From: Allium sativum
Taxonomy: Eukaryota > Streptophyta > Magnoliopsida > Asparagales > Amaryllidaceae
Direction of reading: 5' to 3'
Length of the DNA: 64,000 bases
Assembly (NCBI GenBank): GCA_030737875.1
Contig: JASFAX010000020.1
Span: 32,378,688 to 32,442,687 of the forward strand
Position numbers and translations under genes: made by a program. Positions 1 to 11,796 of the stretch are shown here, one piece after another; the first letter of the stretch is position 1, and each line of letters starts with the position of its first letter. The notes under the pieces were generated by a model. The model saw only the letters and a list, made by a program, of their open reading frames with translations. It was not told the origin of the DNA and made no database searches.

Positions 1-960
1 CCGCTTCAACCTGGCTGTCACCGAAGTTAGTGACCCTCATGAACCCCACTATTTTGATGGCTTTAATAGAAGGAGTTGAATCGGATATAGAATTTGGAGA
101 TTATCTATCCGGGAAACCTCCCCCACTAGGGAATTGTTCTATGAAAAGGTTAATATTCACTTAAGGCGAGAAGAAGCTCATGCTAATAGGAAGAGAAAGT
201 CCGAAGGGGCCTCGAGGGAAGGTGTCCAAAGTAATGTTGTTGTGAAACAATCCGGTGACAATTCAAGGAAGGTTGAAGTGAACGTTGGCAATGGGAACGG
301 AGGTAATAAGAGCAAGAATGAAAACGATAATAGGAGGAGTAGGAACTGAGGGAACAATTCCAGCAAAAGACCTCGATTCCAAACTTTCCAAAACTATTCG
401 CCATTGAATGATACCTTGGAAAACATTTATTTGGACACATACAACATATTGCAATACAAAAAGCCACCACCCAGAGACTCCACTGAAAAAGATATCGCAA
501 CAGGAAAGTTTTGTTTTTTCCACGGGACTCACAGTCATTCCACCAACAAATGCCGTCATTCGAGAGATGTAGTTGAAATATTGCTGCGGGAAGGGAAGTT
601 AAGTGAGTATAAGGTTGCCCATGGGACATGGGGCAAGGAGGGCAAGCCCCGGACCAAAACCAGCCTAGTTCTAAACACACAGCCCACCAGAAAGGTAAGG
701 GGATCGTTATCAATACTAGTATAGGCGGACCCCATCTAGCTAGCCGTAGTTTCAAAGCAATGGACCAGCACGTTAATGCTTCCAAGCACTTTGAGGTAGG
801 GGGATGCAGTAAGCTCGAAGACATTACTCCAATAAAACAACATAAGACGATGTCAGACGACTTCATATTCCGTAGTAGAGATGATACTGGAATTCAATCA
901 CCAACTGAAGACCCGCTAGTAATTACTACGATCATCGGCCCTGCCCTAGTCCACAAGGTG
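1..960 (+). pseudogene. Tat-lineage Ty3/gypsy gag fragment
   Basis: C-terminal part of a gag nucleocapsid region; the 5' end lies outside the window. A Lys/Arg/Asn-rich stretch (about 170-350) is followed, in another frame, by a zinc-knuckle-like block near 510-600 (FCFFHGTHSHSTNKCRH, a C-x2-H-x4-H-x4-C spacing in place of the usual CCHC). That block and the Arg/Glu-rich segment after it are typical of gag in Tat/Ogre-type elements, where the protein packages element RNA. At least three frames are needed to follow the homology, with stops at 347-349 and 961-963, so it is not translatable as one protein. The protease and RT remnants follow directly, as in an ordinary gag-pol. Lineage assignment is by motif recognition only. 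Confidence 0.7.
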
Positions 961-1203
961 TAGGTGGACAACGGAAGCTCAGTAAATATCCTCTTTAAGT
1001 AAGCTTTTGAACAAATGAGACTTGAAGCAAAATATCTAAAGCCCTGCGAAGGATGGATACGGGGCTTCAATGGGGCATTTACGGCTCCGATGGACTACGT
1101 AGAATTACCGGTGACATTAGGACAGGGAGATCACCAGAGAGTGAGGATCCTGGCATTTGTAGTTTTGGATGTAGAGTCACCCTACAACTCTTTCCTAGGC
1201 TGA
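961..1203 (+). pseudogene. Tat-lineage gypsy protease remnant
   Basis: Aspartic protease domain of a retroelement polyprotein. The active-site motif reads VDNGSSVNILF at about 964-996, the Tat-type form of D-[ST]-G. A TAG stop sits immediately before it (961-963) and a TAA follows the motif (1000-1002). The downstream frame continues with the hydrophobic flap and C-terminal strand (LAFVVLDVESPYNSFLG) to a TGA at 1201. In a working element this enzyme cuts Gag-Pol; here it is interrupted at both ends. The sequence to 1441 is recognisable only in scraps as the protease-RT linker. Confidence 0.65.
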
Positions 1204-1441
1204 CTGGCCCTCGCCGAGTTTAGGGCATATATTGCACCTTGGTGCTTACTCTTAAATTCCGACTGACGCAGGAATAGGGGTGATGAGAGGGGACCAAGCT
1301 ATGGGACGAGCTTGTTACATGACGGAGCTGAAGATGCTAACAAAGGGGTTGAATATAGAATATAAGGGCTATTCTCACCCTTCGAAGGAAAACTCAGCAT
1401 AACAATTAAGGGGTCCAACCCCCAGAGAGTCGCCCTTAGAT

Positions 1442-2235
1442 GTGCTCGAGGATATAGATCCCAGAGAGGATAGAGAACCCGAGGACAGAAAGGCGACTCC
1501 CAACGAGACAACAATAAATATACCCATTGATGAGACAGATTCGACAAAAGTACCAAAGATCAGCTTGCAGCTAGATCCAGTTCAAGTGAAAGAGTTAGCT
1601 GATTTCTTAAGGGAAAATTTAGATGTGTTTGCCTGGACTCATGCAGGCATGTATGGGATTTTTCCTGCTATTACGAGCCACTTTTTATGCATTAATTCAA
1701 AGCATCTGCCGATCAAGCAGAAGAAACGGATGAAAGGCCCAGAGCGGACAACAGCTTTGAAGGAAGAGGTAGAGAAATTGAAGGATAATGGGTTCATTAA
1801 GGATTCCAAATATCTCGACTGGATATCAAATCCTATCCTAGTCAGAAAATCTAACGGGAAGTGGCGTACATGTATTGACTTCTCTGATTTGAACAAGGCT
1901 TGTCCAAAGGATAGTTTTCCTCTTCCCAAGATTGATCAACTGGTAGACTCGACGGCCGGACATGTGCTTTTATCCTTTATGGATGCCTATTCGGGGTATA
2001 ATCAAATTCTCATGCACATACCAGATCAGGAGCATTCAAGTTTTATTGCAGACTTGGGGTTATATTGTTATGTGGTAATGCCATTTGGATTAATGAATGC
2101 AGGAGCCATGTATCAGCGTTTGGTCAACCGCATGTTCTATAATCAAATCAGAAAAACCATGGAAGTTTATTTAGACTACATGCTTGTGAAGTCTAAACAA
2201 TCTTACGAACATACAAGGGACTTAGCCGAAATGTT
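1442..2235 (+). pseudogene. Tat-lineage gypsy reverse transcriptase (truncated)
   Basis: About 265 residues of open frame covering the fingers and palm of a Ty3/gypsy RT. Readable motifs in order are FAWTHAGMYGI, the KWRTCIDFSDLNKACPKDSF block, the catalytic Asp in SFMDAYSGYNQI, and VVMPFGLMNAGAMYQRL. The catalytic box, normally YVDD, reads YLDY at residues 243-246 (2168-2179), so one of the two metal-binding Asp residues is lost. Homology stops near 2235 in the helix after the box; thumb, RNase H and integrase are missing. Beyond that point the open frame runs by chance into unrelated antisense sequence. The element is therefore dead through both a catalytic substitution and a large deletion or rearrangement. 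Confidence 0.85.
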
Positions 2236-2458
2236 TGACAATGGCTTGTTGATCTTCTCCAGCATCATTCTCCCGAGTGCCTTGCACTTCTTTTCCTTTT
2301 CCTTTAGCAATAATGTCCATTTTTTCAGTAATTGATCAGCAAATACTTGAAAATGACGGAAACAAACGATTAACTTCTTTGAACTTGAAGGTCCAAAGAG
2401 TAGAATGATAATCCCAAAAAGTAGAGAATTCAAAGATTTCTCAGTGAAAGCACCAAAA
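2236..2458 (-). pseudogene. 5' leader and gag start of a (-) Tat-type element
   Basis: Read on the minus strand, the LTR edge at 2459 is followed at once by TTTTGGTGCTTTCACTGAG, which has the form of the primer binding site/leader found after Tat-lineage 5' LTRs. An ATG at 2320 (-) opens a short Lys/Glu-rich frame beginning MDIIAKGKGKEV, which looks like a gag N-terminus. The frame runs into the break at about 2236, where plus-strand RT sequence of another element begins. It is interpreted as the beginning of a second, inverted element that lost everything downstream. The gag assignment rests on position and composition, not a domain match. Confidence 0.45.
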
Positions 2459-2890
2459 TGTTAGATCAAAATTGGCTCTAACACCCAAATCAAAAATAAT
2501 TCTAGTGAAATGAAATCAATATACAAAGAAGAAACACACGGTTTATAGTGGTTCGGCATTAAAGAGCCTACGTCCACTTTCTACTCTTTGAATTGATGAC
2601 TTGAATACAAGTACAAGAATGGTTCTCACTCAATTTCACTCATATAATGCATGAATTCACTCAATCTCTTCTAAAGTGTGCTTTAAAAGATAGTTGTAAT
2701 CTGAATATCTTAATGAAATTTGGTTTGAAAAGGAGTATGAGTTCTGAAAGTGTCAAAAGATCCTTTGAAATAGGCTTTGGAGGTGTATTTATGGGTGGAA
2801 TACCTCCCTGGGGCGGTTCCAGTTTGGGTATACCTGGCCACCATCCCATAAAAGTCGGGTTCGAATAGGATAAGATAGTGACAAAACATT
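2459..2890 (-). mobile_element. 3' part of a (-) Tat-type LTR
   Basis: The minus-strand LTR edge is at 2459 (plus view TGTTAGATCAAAATTGGCTC). This edge resembles the LTR edges at 54808 and 59770. The R/U5 signature shared by many plant LTRs, GTGGACGTAGGC...GCCGAACCAC on the minus strand, lies at about 2545-2580. A TATA-like CCATAAATACA occurs near 2785-2795 (-). The upstream limit of the LTR could not be found, so the end given is approximate. Confidence 0.5.
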
Positions 2891-3377
2891 TGGTTAGTGG
2901 GTAAACATGAGGAGAACGTGGGCATAACCACTTCGCCTTTTCAAATATCTTGCGTTGCAACTCCTGCTGCTCCTCGTTCTTCGATTCGGATCGGGATCTG
3001 CATAGAGGATTCAGATCAGTGTCTTTCTATCCTATCCGGTCATGCTTTTGAATCATGTATCATTTTTACTCATCCGTAACACAACCAAAAGGTTTGGGTT
3101 GGACTCCTCCAACCCGGTCCAAATTTCTGACATAAATTCTTTCTTCAAACTTCCTCGTTGAGCAGTATCTTAGCTCTGGGTTGCTCGACTACAAAGCAGG
3201 CTATCGAATATTTTACGATCTTCCAATACATAAAATGCGGGCTGTTACATTCGATCCTATCTCTAATGTGTATTTCTTCAATAGGACAAATCTAATCCTA
3301 TCTCTGATGAGTTCTTTCATTTGGTTCTAATGTGTCTTGTTCTCGAGCTTTGTAAACCAAAGTACTAATACCACACT
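2891..3377. other. Unassigned interval with an LTR-start-like edge
   Basis: No coding region is supported. On the minus strand a typical gypsy LTR start (TGTAACAGCCCGCATTTTAT) begins at 3249, and about 35 bases resemble the start of the chromovirus LTRs at 16294 and 23792 (including GATCGTAAAATA) before similarity fades. A matching end and target duplication were not found. Confidence 0.3.
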
Positions 3378-6300
3378 AACACGACCAAAATCCTCGGCCT
3401 GTCTAGACCAAACGGGAACGCGAACTGTTTGAGAACGTGATGCATCGGAACACAGAAAAATACAAATTTTCATTGATATTATAACAATTTACATCAGAGT
3501 ATAAGAATATCAGAGTTTGGAAAATAAATACACAGCGGAAATACAATTATCAGAGAATAATGTACATACCTAAATACAATGCATAGTGGAATACACCAAC
3601 TAACACAACTGAAAGAAATACATGAATACAAAGCTTTCCGAATATAGCTCCAGCTTTAAAGAAGGATCCTAATAAATAGAAACCTGTAAAACCAAAACTA
3701 CTAGCTGTCTGTATGGAAAATATGGGCAACCAAAGTTTAGGCAAAAATGATAAACTCCAGGTCAGTCATGCGATTGGTGTGAGAATTTAAAACAGTTTTT
3801 AAAACCTTACTTTGAAATAGAGTAAAACATGGGACTAACCCATACAATATGTAGTGGGTTTACTCCACATGAATATCAATTTACAAATAAAAAAATGCAA
3901 TGCTTTTTTGAAAAATGAAGCTATTATAAGACTCTGGTCCCATCGCATAATGCAGCACAAGCCAGAGGATAGAGTTTTACCTTATAACCGCCAAGATGCT
4001 TGAGACACCTTAAAAAGAAATTTGATATTATTATAAGTGCATTGTGTAGAAAACAACTTCGAATATATATGTATCAATCATAGATGGCATAGTACCCCAT
4101 CCTACTATATTGCCATATAGGTCTACAACTAAACTGAAAAATCACGTTTTAGAAATGGGATTCCATCTATAAGTCGATGCAAGGGATCTACCTCAACGGT
4201 TTCGAGACACTATAGAACATGCCTTACGATCACACCCTTAGTGACCCTTGGATCTTCAAAGCCAGTCCACACTTACTTTCGTGGATTAGTTATTCCTAAA
4301 TAATACATTTTCCGATCCTATCAGACCTGTCACCTAGTTAGTATGTCGACAAGTCATATTCGAGGCATCTCAGAATCCATCACGCACATAAGTAAAAATG
4401 TCTAGGATCCATACCATGGCATCACCTATAGCTAAAAAGAAACGCATGCACTCCCTCCGGTCACTAATCTCGTTTTTGACTCATACGGAGGAGTGAGGCT
4501 CATGAATTAATGCTATACACAAAGCTACGCTATATTAAATTAGTGCTTTGGTCATCAACCCCAAAGCTATGCTTTTCGACAAAAGCTTTGATCACTACAT
4601 CTCAATATGCCACATTGACAGTCCATACTATAAGAATGATATCCACTAATATTTAAACTCTAAGCTCTTACGTCTTAAAGAAGGGTGTTAAGCAGAAGAA
4701 TAAATTCTCCGGCACAATAAAGATATATATTTAATAACAACCAATCAATATGTAAAGAAAATCAACATCAGACACACAATCCATTTACAAGTCCGTTCTT
4801 GGTCTGACCAAAACCGGAGGCACATTATTCCTCGTCCTGTATGTCCAATAAAGGAGAGAGGTCCTCGCATAACTGGACAATCCACAAGTACATCCATACA
4901 ATACCACTATAACCCCTTCAAGGGAGCAACTCCAATCAAGGGCAACGATAGTAACCCATTCGATGTGAATATTGTCGGTCTTGCACCGTCTTCTATATGG
5001 TCTACTCTTAATCGTCGTAACAGTTTGTTAGAATGGGTTAAACTCGGTCATTCCAAATAACTTGCGCATCTTATACTCAACTAATATATAAACACATCAT
5101 ACTCCCCATTCCAATCAAGAATATATTTTTATTCAAATATTCATAACTCTGGGAAAGATTCCCATTAATTTTGTCAAAGAATTACATCATTTAAACCTTT
5201 GTTTATTCTTCCTTTGAATATCATTTCAAATGGTTTTATTATATCTTTTAACAACTTAAACCAAATTAAGGTTTGTATAACTGGTTGGGATTATTAAGCC
5301 TTACTAAAATAATCATTTGTTTAATTCATCCCAATCCAAACCTATTCATCCCATGGAGAAAAACTAGTGATACTCCATATTTAACAACCAAAGTGTTATC
5401 GGTAATTTAATTACCACTTAATGTTTCAAATCAAATTAAAGATTTAACTACCGTATGGAATAAAACTGGTCGTACTCCATTTCGAACACTTCTCGAATTT
5501 GGTAGATTTAATTACTTCTTTTTACATTTCAATTTAATTAAAGATTCATTAAAACTCCAACTTAGTTTTAATCCCTAAAATCATTACTTAGTATTTATTT
5601 AACCTTTGGAAATTAATCTTTTCATTACCTGGGTTAAATAATAAATGTCATGTCAAAACACCATTCATAGTAAACCAAAAATCATCTTCTACTTAATATG
5701 GAGTTTTCACCGAAGTATGAATAATTTATAATCAATATAAATTTTCATATCAGACTAATACAATAAGTGGCATAACGGAAAATCCTCTTAAGTTCCATAA
5801 ATAGTAAAGACCTTCCTTTACAGAAGCTCATTTCGATTATTGTTAATCGACTTCCATTCAGTTCCAACTTAATTTATTACATTGGAAACCATATTTAAAT
5901 TTTAATTAAAAGATTATTCCCTTCGCAATTGGGTTCAAGAACAGTATTATTTAATATACCATTCACAACGGACCCAAAATCTAATTTGGTATTAAATATA
6001 AGATCTTAAAGGGAAATCATGTTGACGTACATTCAATGCCAAATTCTGAAACTAACAGATATCGTTTTGGAATAACGATATCAATATCTTCCCAATTCCT
6101 CAACGATATCTGTATAATCACGGAATCCAATATCGAAAATATCCGAAGATAATTTTCATTCAAATCCATTCCAATTTATATGTTGGAAACATCTGGTTAT
6201 GTTAAACCATTTACCATCCAATTTATTAATTTAAAATCAGTAGATTACTATTCTAGTTATTAACTAATTCGTCCAGATGAATATACCTTTTACCTTTTTC

Positions 6301-6416
6301 AAATATGGAATATTTCATCCAAAAATCTTTCCAAATCGTTTATTATGACTTTTCACAATTTATTTATCTTTTTAAAAAAACTATTAGGGCAATTACGATA
6401 GGTTTCCAATGTCGGC
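3378..6416 (-). mobile_element. Long-LTR family, copy X, 3' portion (-)
   Basis: Non-coding sequence matching, as reverse complement, the 3' part of the solo LTR at 6417-11791. Shared landmarks include the block around 3900-4010, matching 11100-11220 inverted, and the near-terminal stretch ending at about 3378 with AACACGACCAAAATCC (the LTR end read on the other strand). It is interrupted at 6416 by the insertion of copy B and resumes at 11797. Without B the copy is about 5.9 kb, in line with a single LTR. No internal (gag-pol) sequence is seen. The low-coordinate boundary is approximate because no target duplication could be matched. Confidence 0.6.
6412..6416. repeat. Target site duplication, left (TCGGC)
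   Basis: Five bases directly before the TGTAATAACC terminus; identical to 11792-11796. Confidence 0.85.
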
Positions 6417-7254
6417 TGTAATAACCCGGAAAATACGGGCCAATTTAAAAAAATTTAATTGGTTATTTCAAAGGAATTTGAACAATTGAAATAGAATATT
6501 TCAATAAAATAGTGAATTAGAAATAGTGAGTCAGATTGAAAATTTGAATTCAAACTTTGACTGACAGTGCAGGGTGGAGAATATAACAGATTTTAGCGAA
6601 ACTAAAAATATTTAAATCTTTTAGTCAATACCTTTCTAACGAATCTGAAAAATCGAAATTTCATAACGGGAATCAAAAGTTATGACCGAATGAATTTTCA
6701 GAATGGTCGCTATATAGAATATATGGCCCTGGAAAATTGATATTTTGCAAACGACCTCGGAATTCAAGGAAACCACTTTTGTTGGGTCCGGGATGTCAAA
6801 CTCTTGCTAGGTTTCAAATTTCATAATTTTTGAAGCTAGTATGTGAGCATGGCAAAAGAAAATGTGTTTGGTCAATTTCTGTTAAATTGGATCGACTAGA
6901 AAATGGCCATTTTTCAAACGATCTCAGAATTCGACGAAACTAGTTCTGTTGGGACCGTAGCGTCAAAAAATAGCTAGATTTATTTTTCTGGAATTTTTCG
7001 AATCAGTTTGTGGCCCTTGCAAATTGAAACGTGCGTTCAAAGTTAAAATTTAATGTTTTATACTTTAATTTGAAAAATAATTGATTGTAACAGTCGAATT
7101 GGCCAACGAAACATATCCCATTGTGTCCGGGATAGGGGTATTTAGCTAGGGGCGACAGTCGTTGGGCCTGAAAAGGAGTTCGTTGGTGAAAACCCTAATT
7201 TTCTGAAATATATATATTCCGGCGAATCAGAAAATTCCATTCATTATTTAAAAA

Positions 7255-7625
7255 ATAAAAAAAACAAAAACCTCCGTTACCCTCAATTTCAACGGCGAAA
7301 CCCCTTTCGCCGCTTCTCTCCTCGATTGGCGCCGCCTCCGCCACTTCCAGCCTACGCCACAACCGCCGTTCGCTTCGTCTCCGCCTCCTCTTCAAATCCG
7401 ACCCACCCACGACCGCCATCGACGCCTCCTCCGCCTGAATCGATCGCCTAAAGTCCACCACTTCCCATCGCCGTCGCCGCTCCGATCTGCCACCGAGCGC
7501 CACCAAACCACCACCGACAGGACCGCCACTCGAAGCTCTTCCACGTCAGCACCCCCGATCGTCATCTAGTCCAGCGGATTTCGCGAAAACCTCAAACCTA
7601 GTTTCGAACCAAATAGAAAGGTGAG
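7255..7625 (+). other. GC-rich exon-like block with 5' splice site inside LTR B
   Basis: An abrupt CCG-rich island in AT-rich surroundings. On the plus strand it ends in a consensus donor (GAAAG|GTGAGTCC, 7616-7627). An AAACCCTAAT motif lies just upstream (7188-7198), as often near plant transcript starts. It resembles a transcribed 5' leader exon followed by an intron. The Arg-rich minus-strand frame across it (7195-7506) is a by-product of the CCG composition and is not proposed as a gene. Confidence 0.4.
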
Positions 7626-9369
7626 TCCTTTTTGATGTCTGCACTTTGAAAAATCATATCTTTTTAGTGTGTTGACGAAACTTGATGAAACAGGAGACAT
7701 CGTGACCGCAAGGAGGCTCTCTACACTCTAGAAGAAGCCGCGGATTTTTCTAACATCGTATCTATTTTTAGCGAAGCAACAAACCAAAGTGAGAAACCTA
7801 AATTAATAGAATTTGAATGGAAAATGTCGTGTATAAATTATATAAGCGAATTATAAATTACACACGTGTTGTATACCTCATGTACATGTGTGGTGTAAGC
7901 TATATAAGCGAAATATGAATTATACATGCATAGAATAATTGATATATGTGTTGAAATGCAAGTGAAACATAGCAATAATATATATATATATATACTCCCC
8001 TTGTCCACAAATCATGGACGATATTTATTGTTGTGAATTGGTGTGAAATATTGGATGAAAAATACGAATGGTTGAATAATTGTTTGTGGTTGATATTGTT
8101 TGGTTGTGGTTGAAAAATACACATTGGTGATTGAAATGAATTGGAAATATTTGTGGAAATAAAAATAAAACATGTCGCCTGCGTGCGAATTAGATGCATG
8201 AATCCCCATTGTCAAAAACTGCGAGGTTTTAAGGTAGAGCGAGGTGCCGTACTAGGGACGGTGCTGGTTTTAACTACCCTGTCGTTATGCTGCCGAAATT
8301 TTGAATAATCTTTATGTGTTAGAATAATTTTCATATGTTGAAATTATTTTCATGCGTTGAAATTAAAGTCATATGTTGAAACTATATCCATGTGTGGAAA
8401 TGTTCTTGTGTTGAAAAGTGATGTGCAAAAATTAAATTCATTTGTGAATGAATGAAGTGCATAAACAATAAAAATCACCCTTTAATAATATATATGAAGT
8501 ATGAAAAATATTTGCCCTATATATAAATAGTTTCAACGAAAAAAATTCCATCTTTCTAATATGAACAACATAAATAAAATATCCATGTGTGGAAATGCTC
8601 ATGTGTTGAGAAGTGTGTGTAGTGGAAAAATTCATGTGTTGAATAAAAAGATCGAACAATAAAAATTACATTTTTATTGAAACTATGAAGTGTTGAAAAC
8701 ATCCATTTGTCGAATAAATATTTTAAATGATAAAAATGTCATTTTTATCATATATGTGATATGCTAAAGATATGCGGACGTTGAAATAAATATTTGTGAA
8801 GAAATATTATTTTTAACATGCATAGGAACTAAATAAAATAGTCATGTGTTGAAATCTATTTTAGTTCGCCGAAATTATCATCTTTTAAATGTGAAGTGTT
8901 AAAAATAGCCACTTGTTCAAATAAAATATGCATGAGTTGAAATATACATTAATTAGCTAATGATATGATTTTAGCCTATGCATGCAACATTAGAATGAAT
9001 GGTGTTTTTAAACCAAAGTAAATCAAATATGAAGTTGAATGGAAAATGATAAGTGATAAACATTGTATATATGTACATGCATATCTATTGAACAGGTTAT
9101 AGCAAAGGGGCTAGAGAAGAGGAATAAAATTTTATGCCCGACAAATAGGTACACATTTACTGTTTCGTTTGGGTGATGATTTTATGAGCCTGTTGGCTAG
9201 CCGCTTAGCTTTTTCTTTTTCTTTTTGACATGAGGCGCCCGTGTGGCTATTTGGGAATTTTCCCAGTCCCTCCCGTACAAAGGAGGTTATGGCGAAATTT
9301 TCCAAAATTCAAAGGCGTTAGTGAAATAATTGAAGTGGAAACGATATAGGAATTTTTGAATGAACTATA

Positions 9370-9850
9370 TTTATATAAATATATAAATATAAATAAAATT
9401 AAAACGAAACATGGCCGTGCAGTTCGTGTTTTGAAACCGTGATTTCAAACGACTAGTGCCGGAAATCCGACCATTGGATTTTACCGAAACCGCAACCGTT
9501 GGGTTCGCCTTGGAAATATCTTTCCAACGGCACCAAATTTGTGCAGATCCGACGGTTGGATTGTCTGGAATGTTTAATTCAAATCTGAAGAAAAACAGTG
9601 CCAGAAACGATTATATTTATATATATATAAATATAATTAAATTAAATCGAATAACGACGCTGTAGTTCATAAATTGAAATCGTAACTTCAAATGACTCGT
9701 GTGGAAGATCCGACCGCCGGATTTTCCCAAAACTGAAACCTTTGGATTCGTTTTGAAATGACCTTCCTAATGATATAAAATTTGTGAAGATCCAACGGTT
9801 AGATTTTCAGATAAGTGTAAAACAAATTTGGTGAAAAACAACGCCAGTGC
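9370..9850 (+). repeat. Tandem duplication, period about 243 bp, in LTR B
   Basis: Two diverged copies. The stretch around 9437 (CCGTGATTTCAAACGAC) recurs at 9680 (TCGTAACTTCAAATGAC). Both copies continue with ATCCGACC..GGATTTT..CGAAACC and end in GATCC(A/G)ACGGTT. Each starts with an AT-rich TATTTATATAAATATA segment. Confidence 0.75.
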
Positions 9851-11791
9851 ATCGGCATGACCTGAAACGTCGTTTAATCGAATATGGCCGTTTTAAAATA
9901 AATAAAAATGGCGATATATCGTTATAAAATACTATAGACGATATAGAGTGGAAATAAACCAATTTCGTTGTGTTTGCTTGATATGTGATGGTTGAATGTA
10001 TTTAACATGAAGATTGTAACTAAAGAACTGAAATGTGAATGTTGAATTGTCCAACCATGTGATAAATTGATTTGAAAATATAAATATACGTGGATTATTT
10101 GAAAAGGCCGAGTTCAACTCATTTCAAATAATCGATCGACGTTGAGAAGTCAAAGAGTCGAAGACGGTTGAAGACCAACGATCTTCACATTGGATGGATG
10201 AGCGCTACTGATGCTCGTGATTGGGGTAGCTACCATGAAGGAACTGAAGTAGTAGCCGTCCAAACATACTGTTGATTGTACGGATATGCGAGGAATTGGT
10301 GCCTCTGGTTTCGTTCAGACCCAGAACGGACTTGTAAATGGACTGTGTGTCTGACATTGGATTTTGTTCTATGCTGGTTGATCTCTGTTAAATATATATA
10401 TCTGTTTGGCGGCGGAGAATTTATTCTCTCGCTTAACGCCCTTCTCTGAGACGTACGAGCTCAGAGGTTATGTATTGACAGAAATCAGTCGCATGGAGTG
10501 GATTGCCTGTGTGGCACGCCTAAGTGGCATATGATCAAGGCTTCTGTTGCATGGCAAAGTCTTGTGGTTGATGATCAAATCATGGTCTGTGTGACGTAGC
10601 TTTGTGTATAGCGTGAATTCGCGAGCCTCACACCTCGGTATGAGTCAAAAACGAGAGAAGGACACAAGGAGTGCACGACGTTTCTTTCTAGCTATGGTGG
10701 TGTCAGTGACCTCCCAGCCTTGACATTTATATCTACTTTTCACCTGTGTGATTGTTGGAATGAGAGGCGCCACGATTATAGGTCTGTAAGGACCGGGAAA
10801 CGTGTGTTCAGGAATTGCCAATCCTCAAAAGTAAGAGAGGACCGGCCTTGGAGGATCCAGGGGATTGCTGTGTGCGGTCCCGAGGCATTTGCTAGAGTGT
10901 CTCGAATCGGAGAGGAGCTTGCCCCTTGCCTCGACTCATGAAGGAATCCAATTTCCAATACGAAATATGCAGACGTGATTGTATTACTAGTACGGCGACA
11001 TAGTGGTATGGGTCATTTATGCCGCCTATGATTGATATTTATGATTGAAATCGCTTTTGAAACATATATGCACTAGTAATAATACCAAACACTTTTGGTT
11101 AATTCGTATGAAGAATTTTTGGCCATTATAAGGTAAAAACTCTATCCTCCGGCTTGCGTTGCATTGTGTGATGGGACCTGAGTCTTATAATGGCTTCATT
11201 TTATAAAAAGCATTGTGATGATTTAATCATTTACTTTATTTCATGCACTAGCACTCATTGGAGTAAACCCATTCCGCGAAAGTGGCGTGGTCCTTTGATT
11301 TGAATTATTATTGTTGTTAATAAGTTAAGTAGATTTCTCATACCAGTCCCATGACTGACTCGTAGTTTGTTTCACCTTGCAAACTCGGGTGCCCTCATTT
11401 TCACACGGGCGGCCTAGTTACAGGTTTCTGACGCACTTTTGGCTCATGGCGAGGCTTGACTACACCGTGCTGACTTGGATTTTCTCCGCCATTATTGTAC
11501 CTATATTATGATTCTGCCATTGGCGATGTAGACTGATATTTATTTTGTGTACTCTTTATGTATGATTCCGCCTCAGGCGATGGTGACTGATTATGTATCA
11601 TTATGCACTAAGTTGTATCCTGTACTGTGCTTCTCTGATGTGATGATATCTATATGATTCTACTGTCATATGTGTGTAAATTATTCTATTTTCTGTTTAT
11701 GCTATTATCTGTGATCTGCTAATGATGATTAATGTGTTATATTCCAATGATTATCCTTAACACCGTGTCACGGGGTTTTGGGATCGTTACA

Positions 11792-11796
11792 TCGGC
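11792..11796. repeat. Target site duplication, right (TCGGC)
   Basis: Five bases after the TTACA terminus of LTR B; matches 6412-6416. Confidence 0.85.

Larger units (their letters stand above)
6417..11791 (+). mobile_element. Solo LTR, long-LTR family, copy B (+), 5375 bp
   Basis: It begins TGTAATAACCCGG and ends GGGATCGTTACA, the TG...CA termini of LTRs. It is flanked by a perfect 5-bp duplication, TCGGC at 6412-6416 and 11792-11796, so the unit integrated as an LTR element and both edges are exact. No PBS, PPT or coding domain is present, so it is read as a solo LTR left by recombination between two LTRs; a non-coding LARD-like element is the alternative. It contains a GC-rich exon-like block with a splice donor (7255-7625), an AT microsatellite (about 7979-7994) and a 243-bp tandem duplication (about 9370-9850). 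Its sister copies X and C lie around it in the opposite orientation. Confidence 0.8.

Noticed and set aside
183..866. 227-codon minus-strand frame opposite the Tat gag
   Set aside because: Antisense shadow of the gag remnant; Ser/Leu/Cys-rich with no family feature.
7195..7506. Arg-rich 103-residue minus-strand protein in LTR B
   Set aside because: Explained by the CCG-rich composition; lies inside a non-coding LTR with a plus-strand splice donor at its edge.
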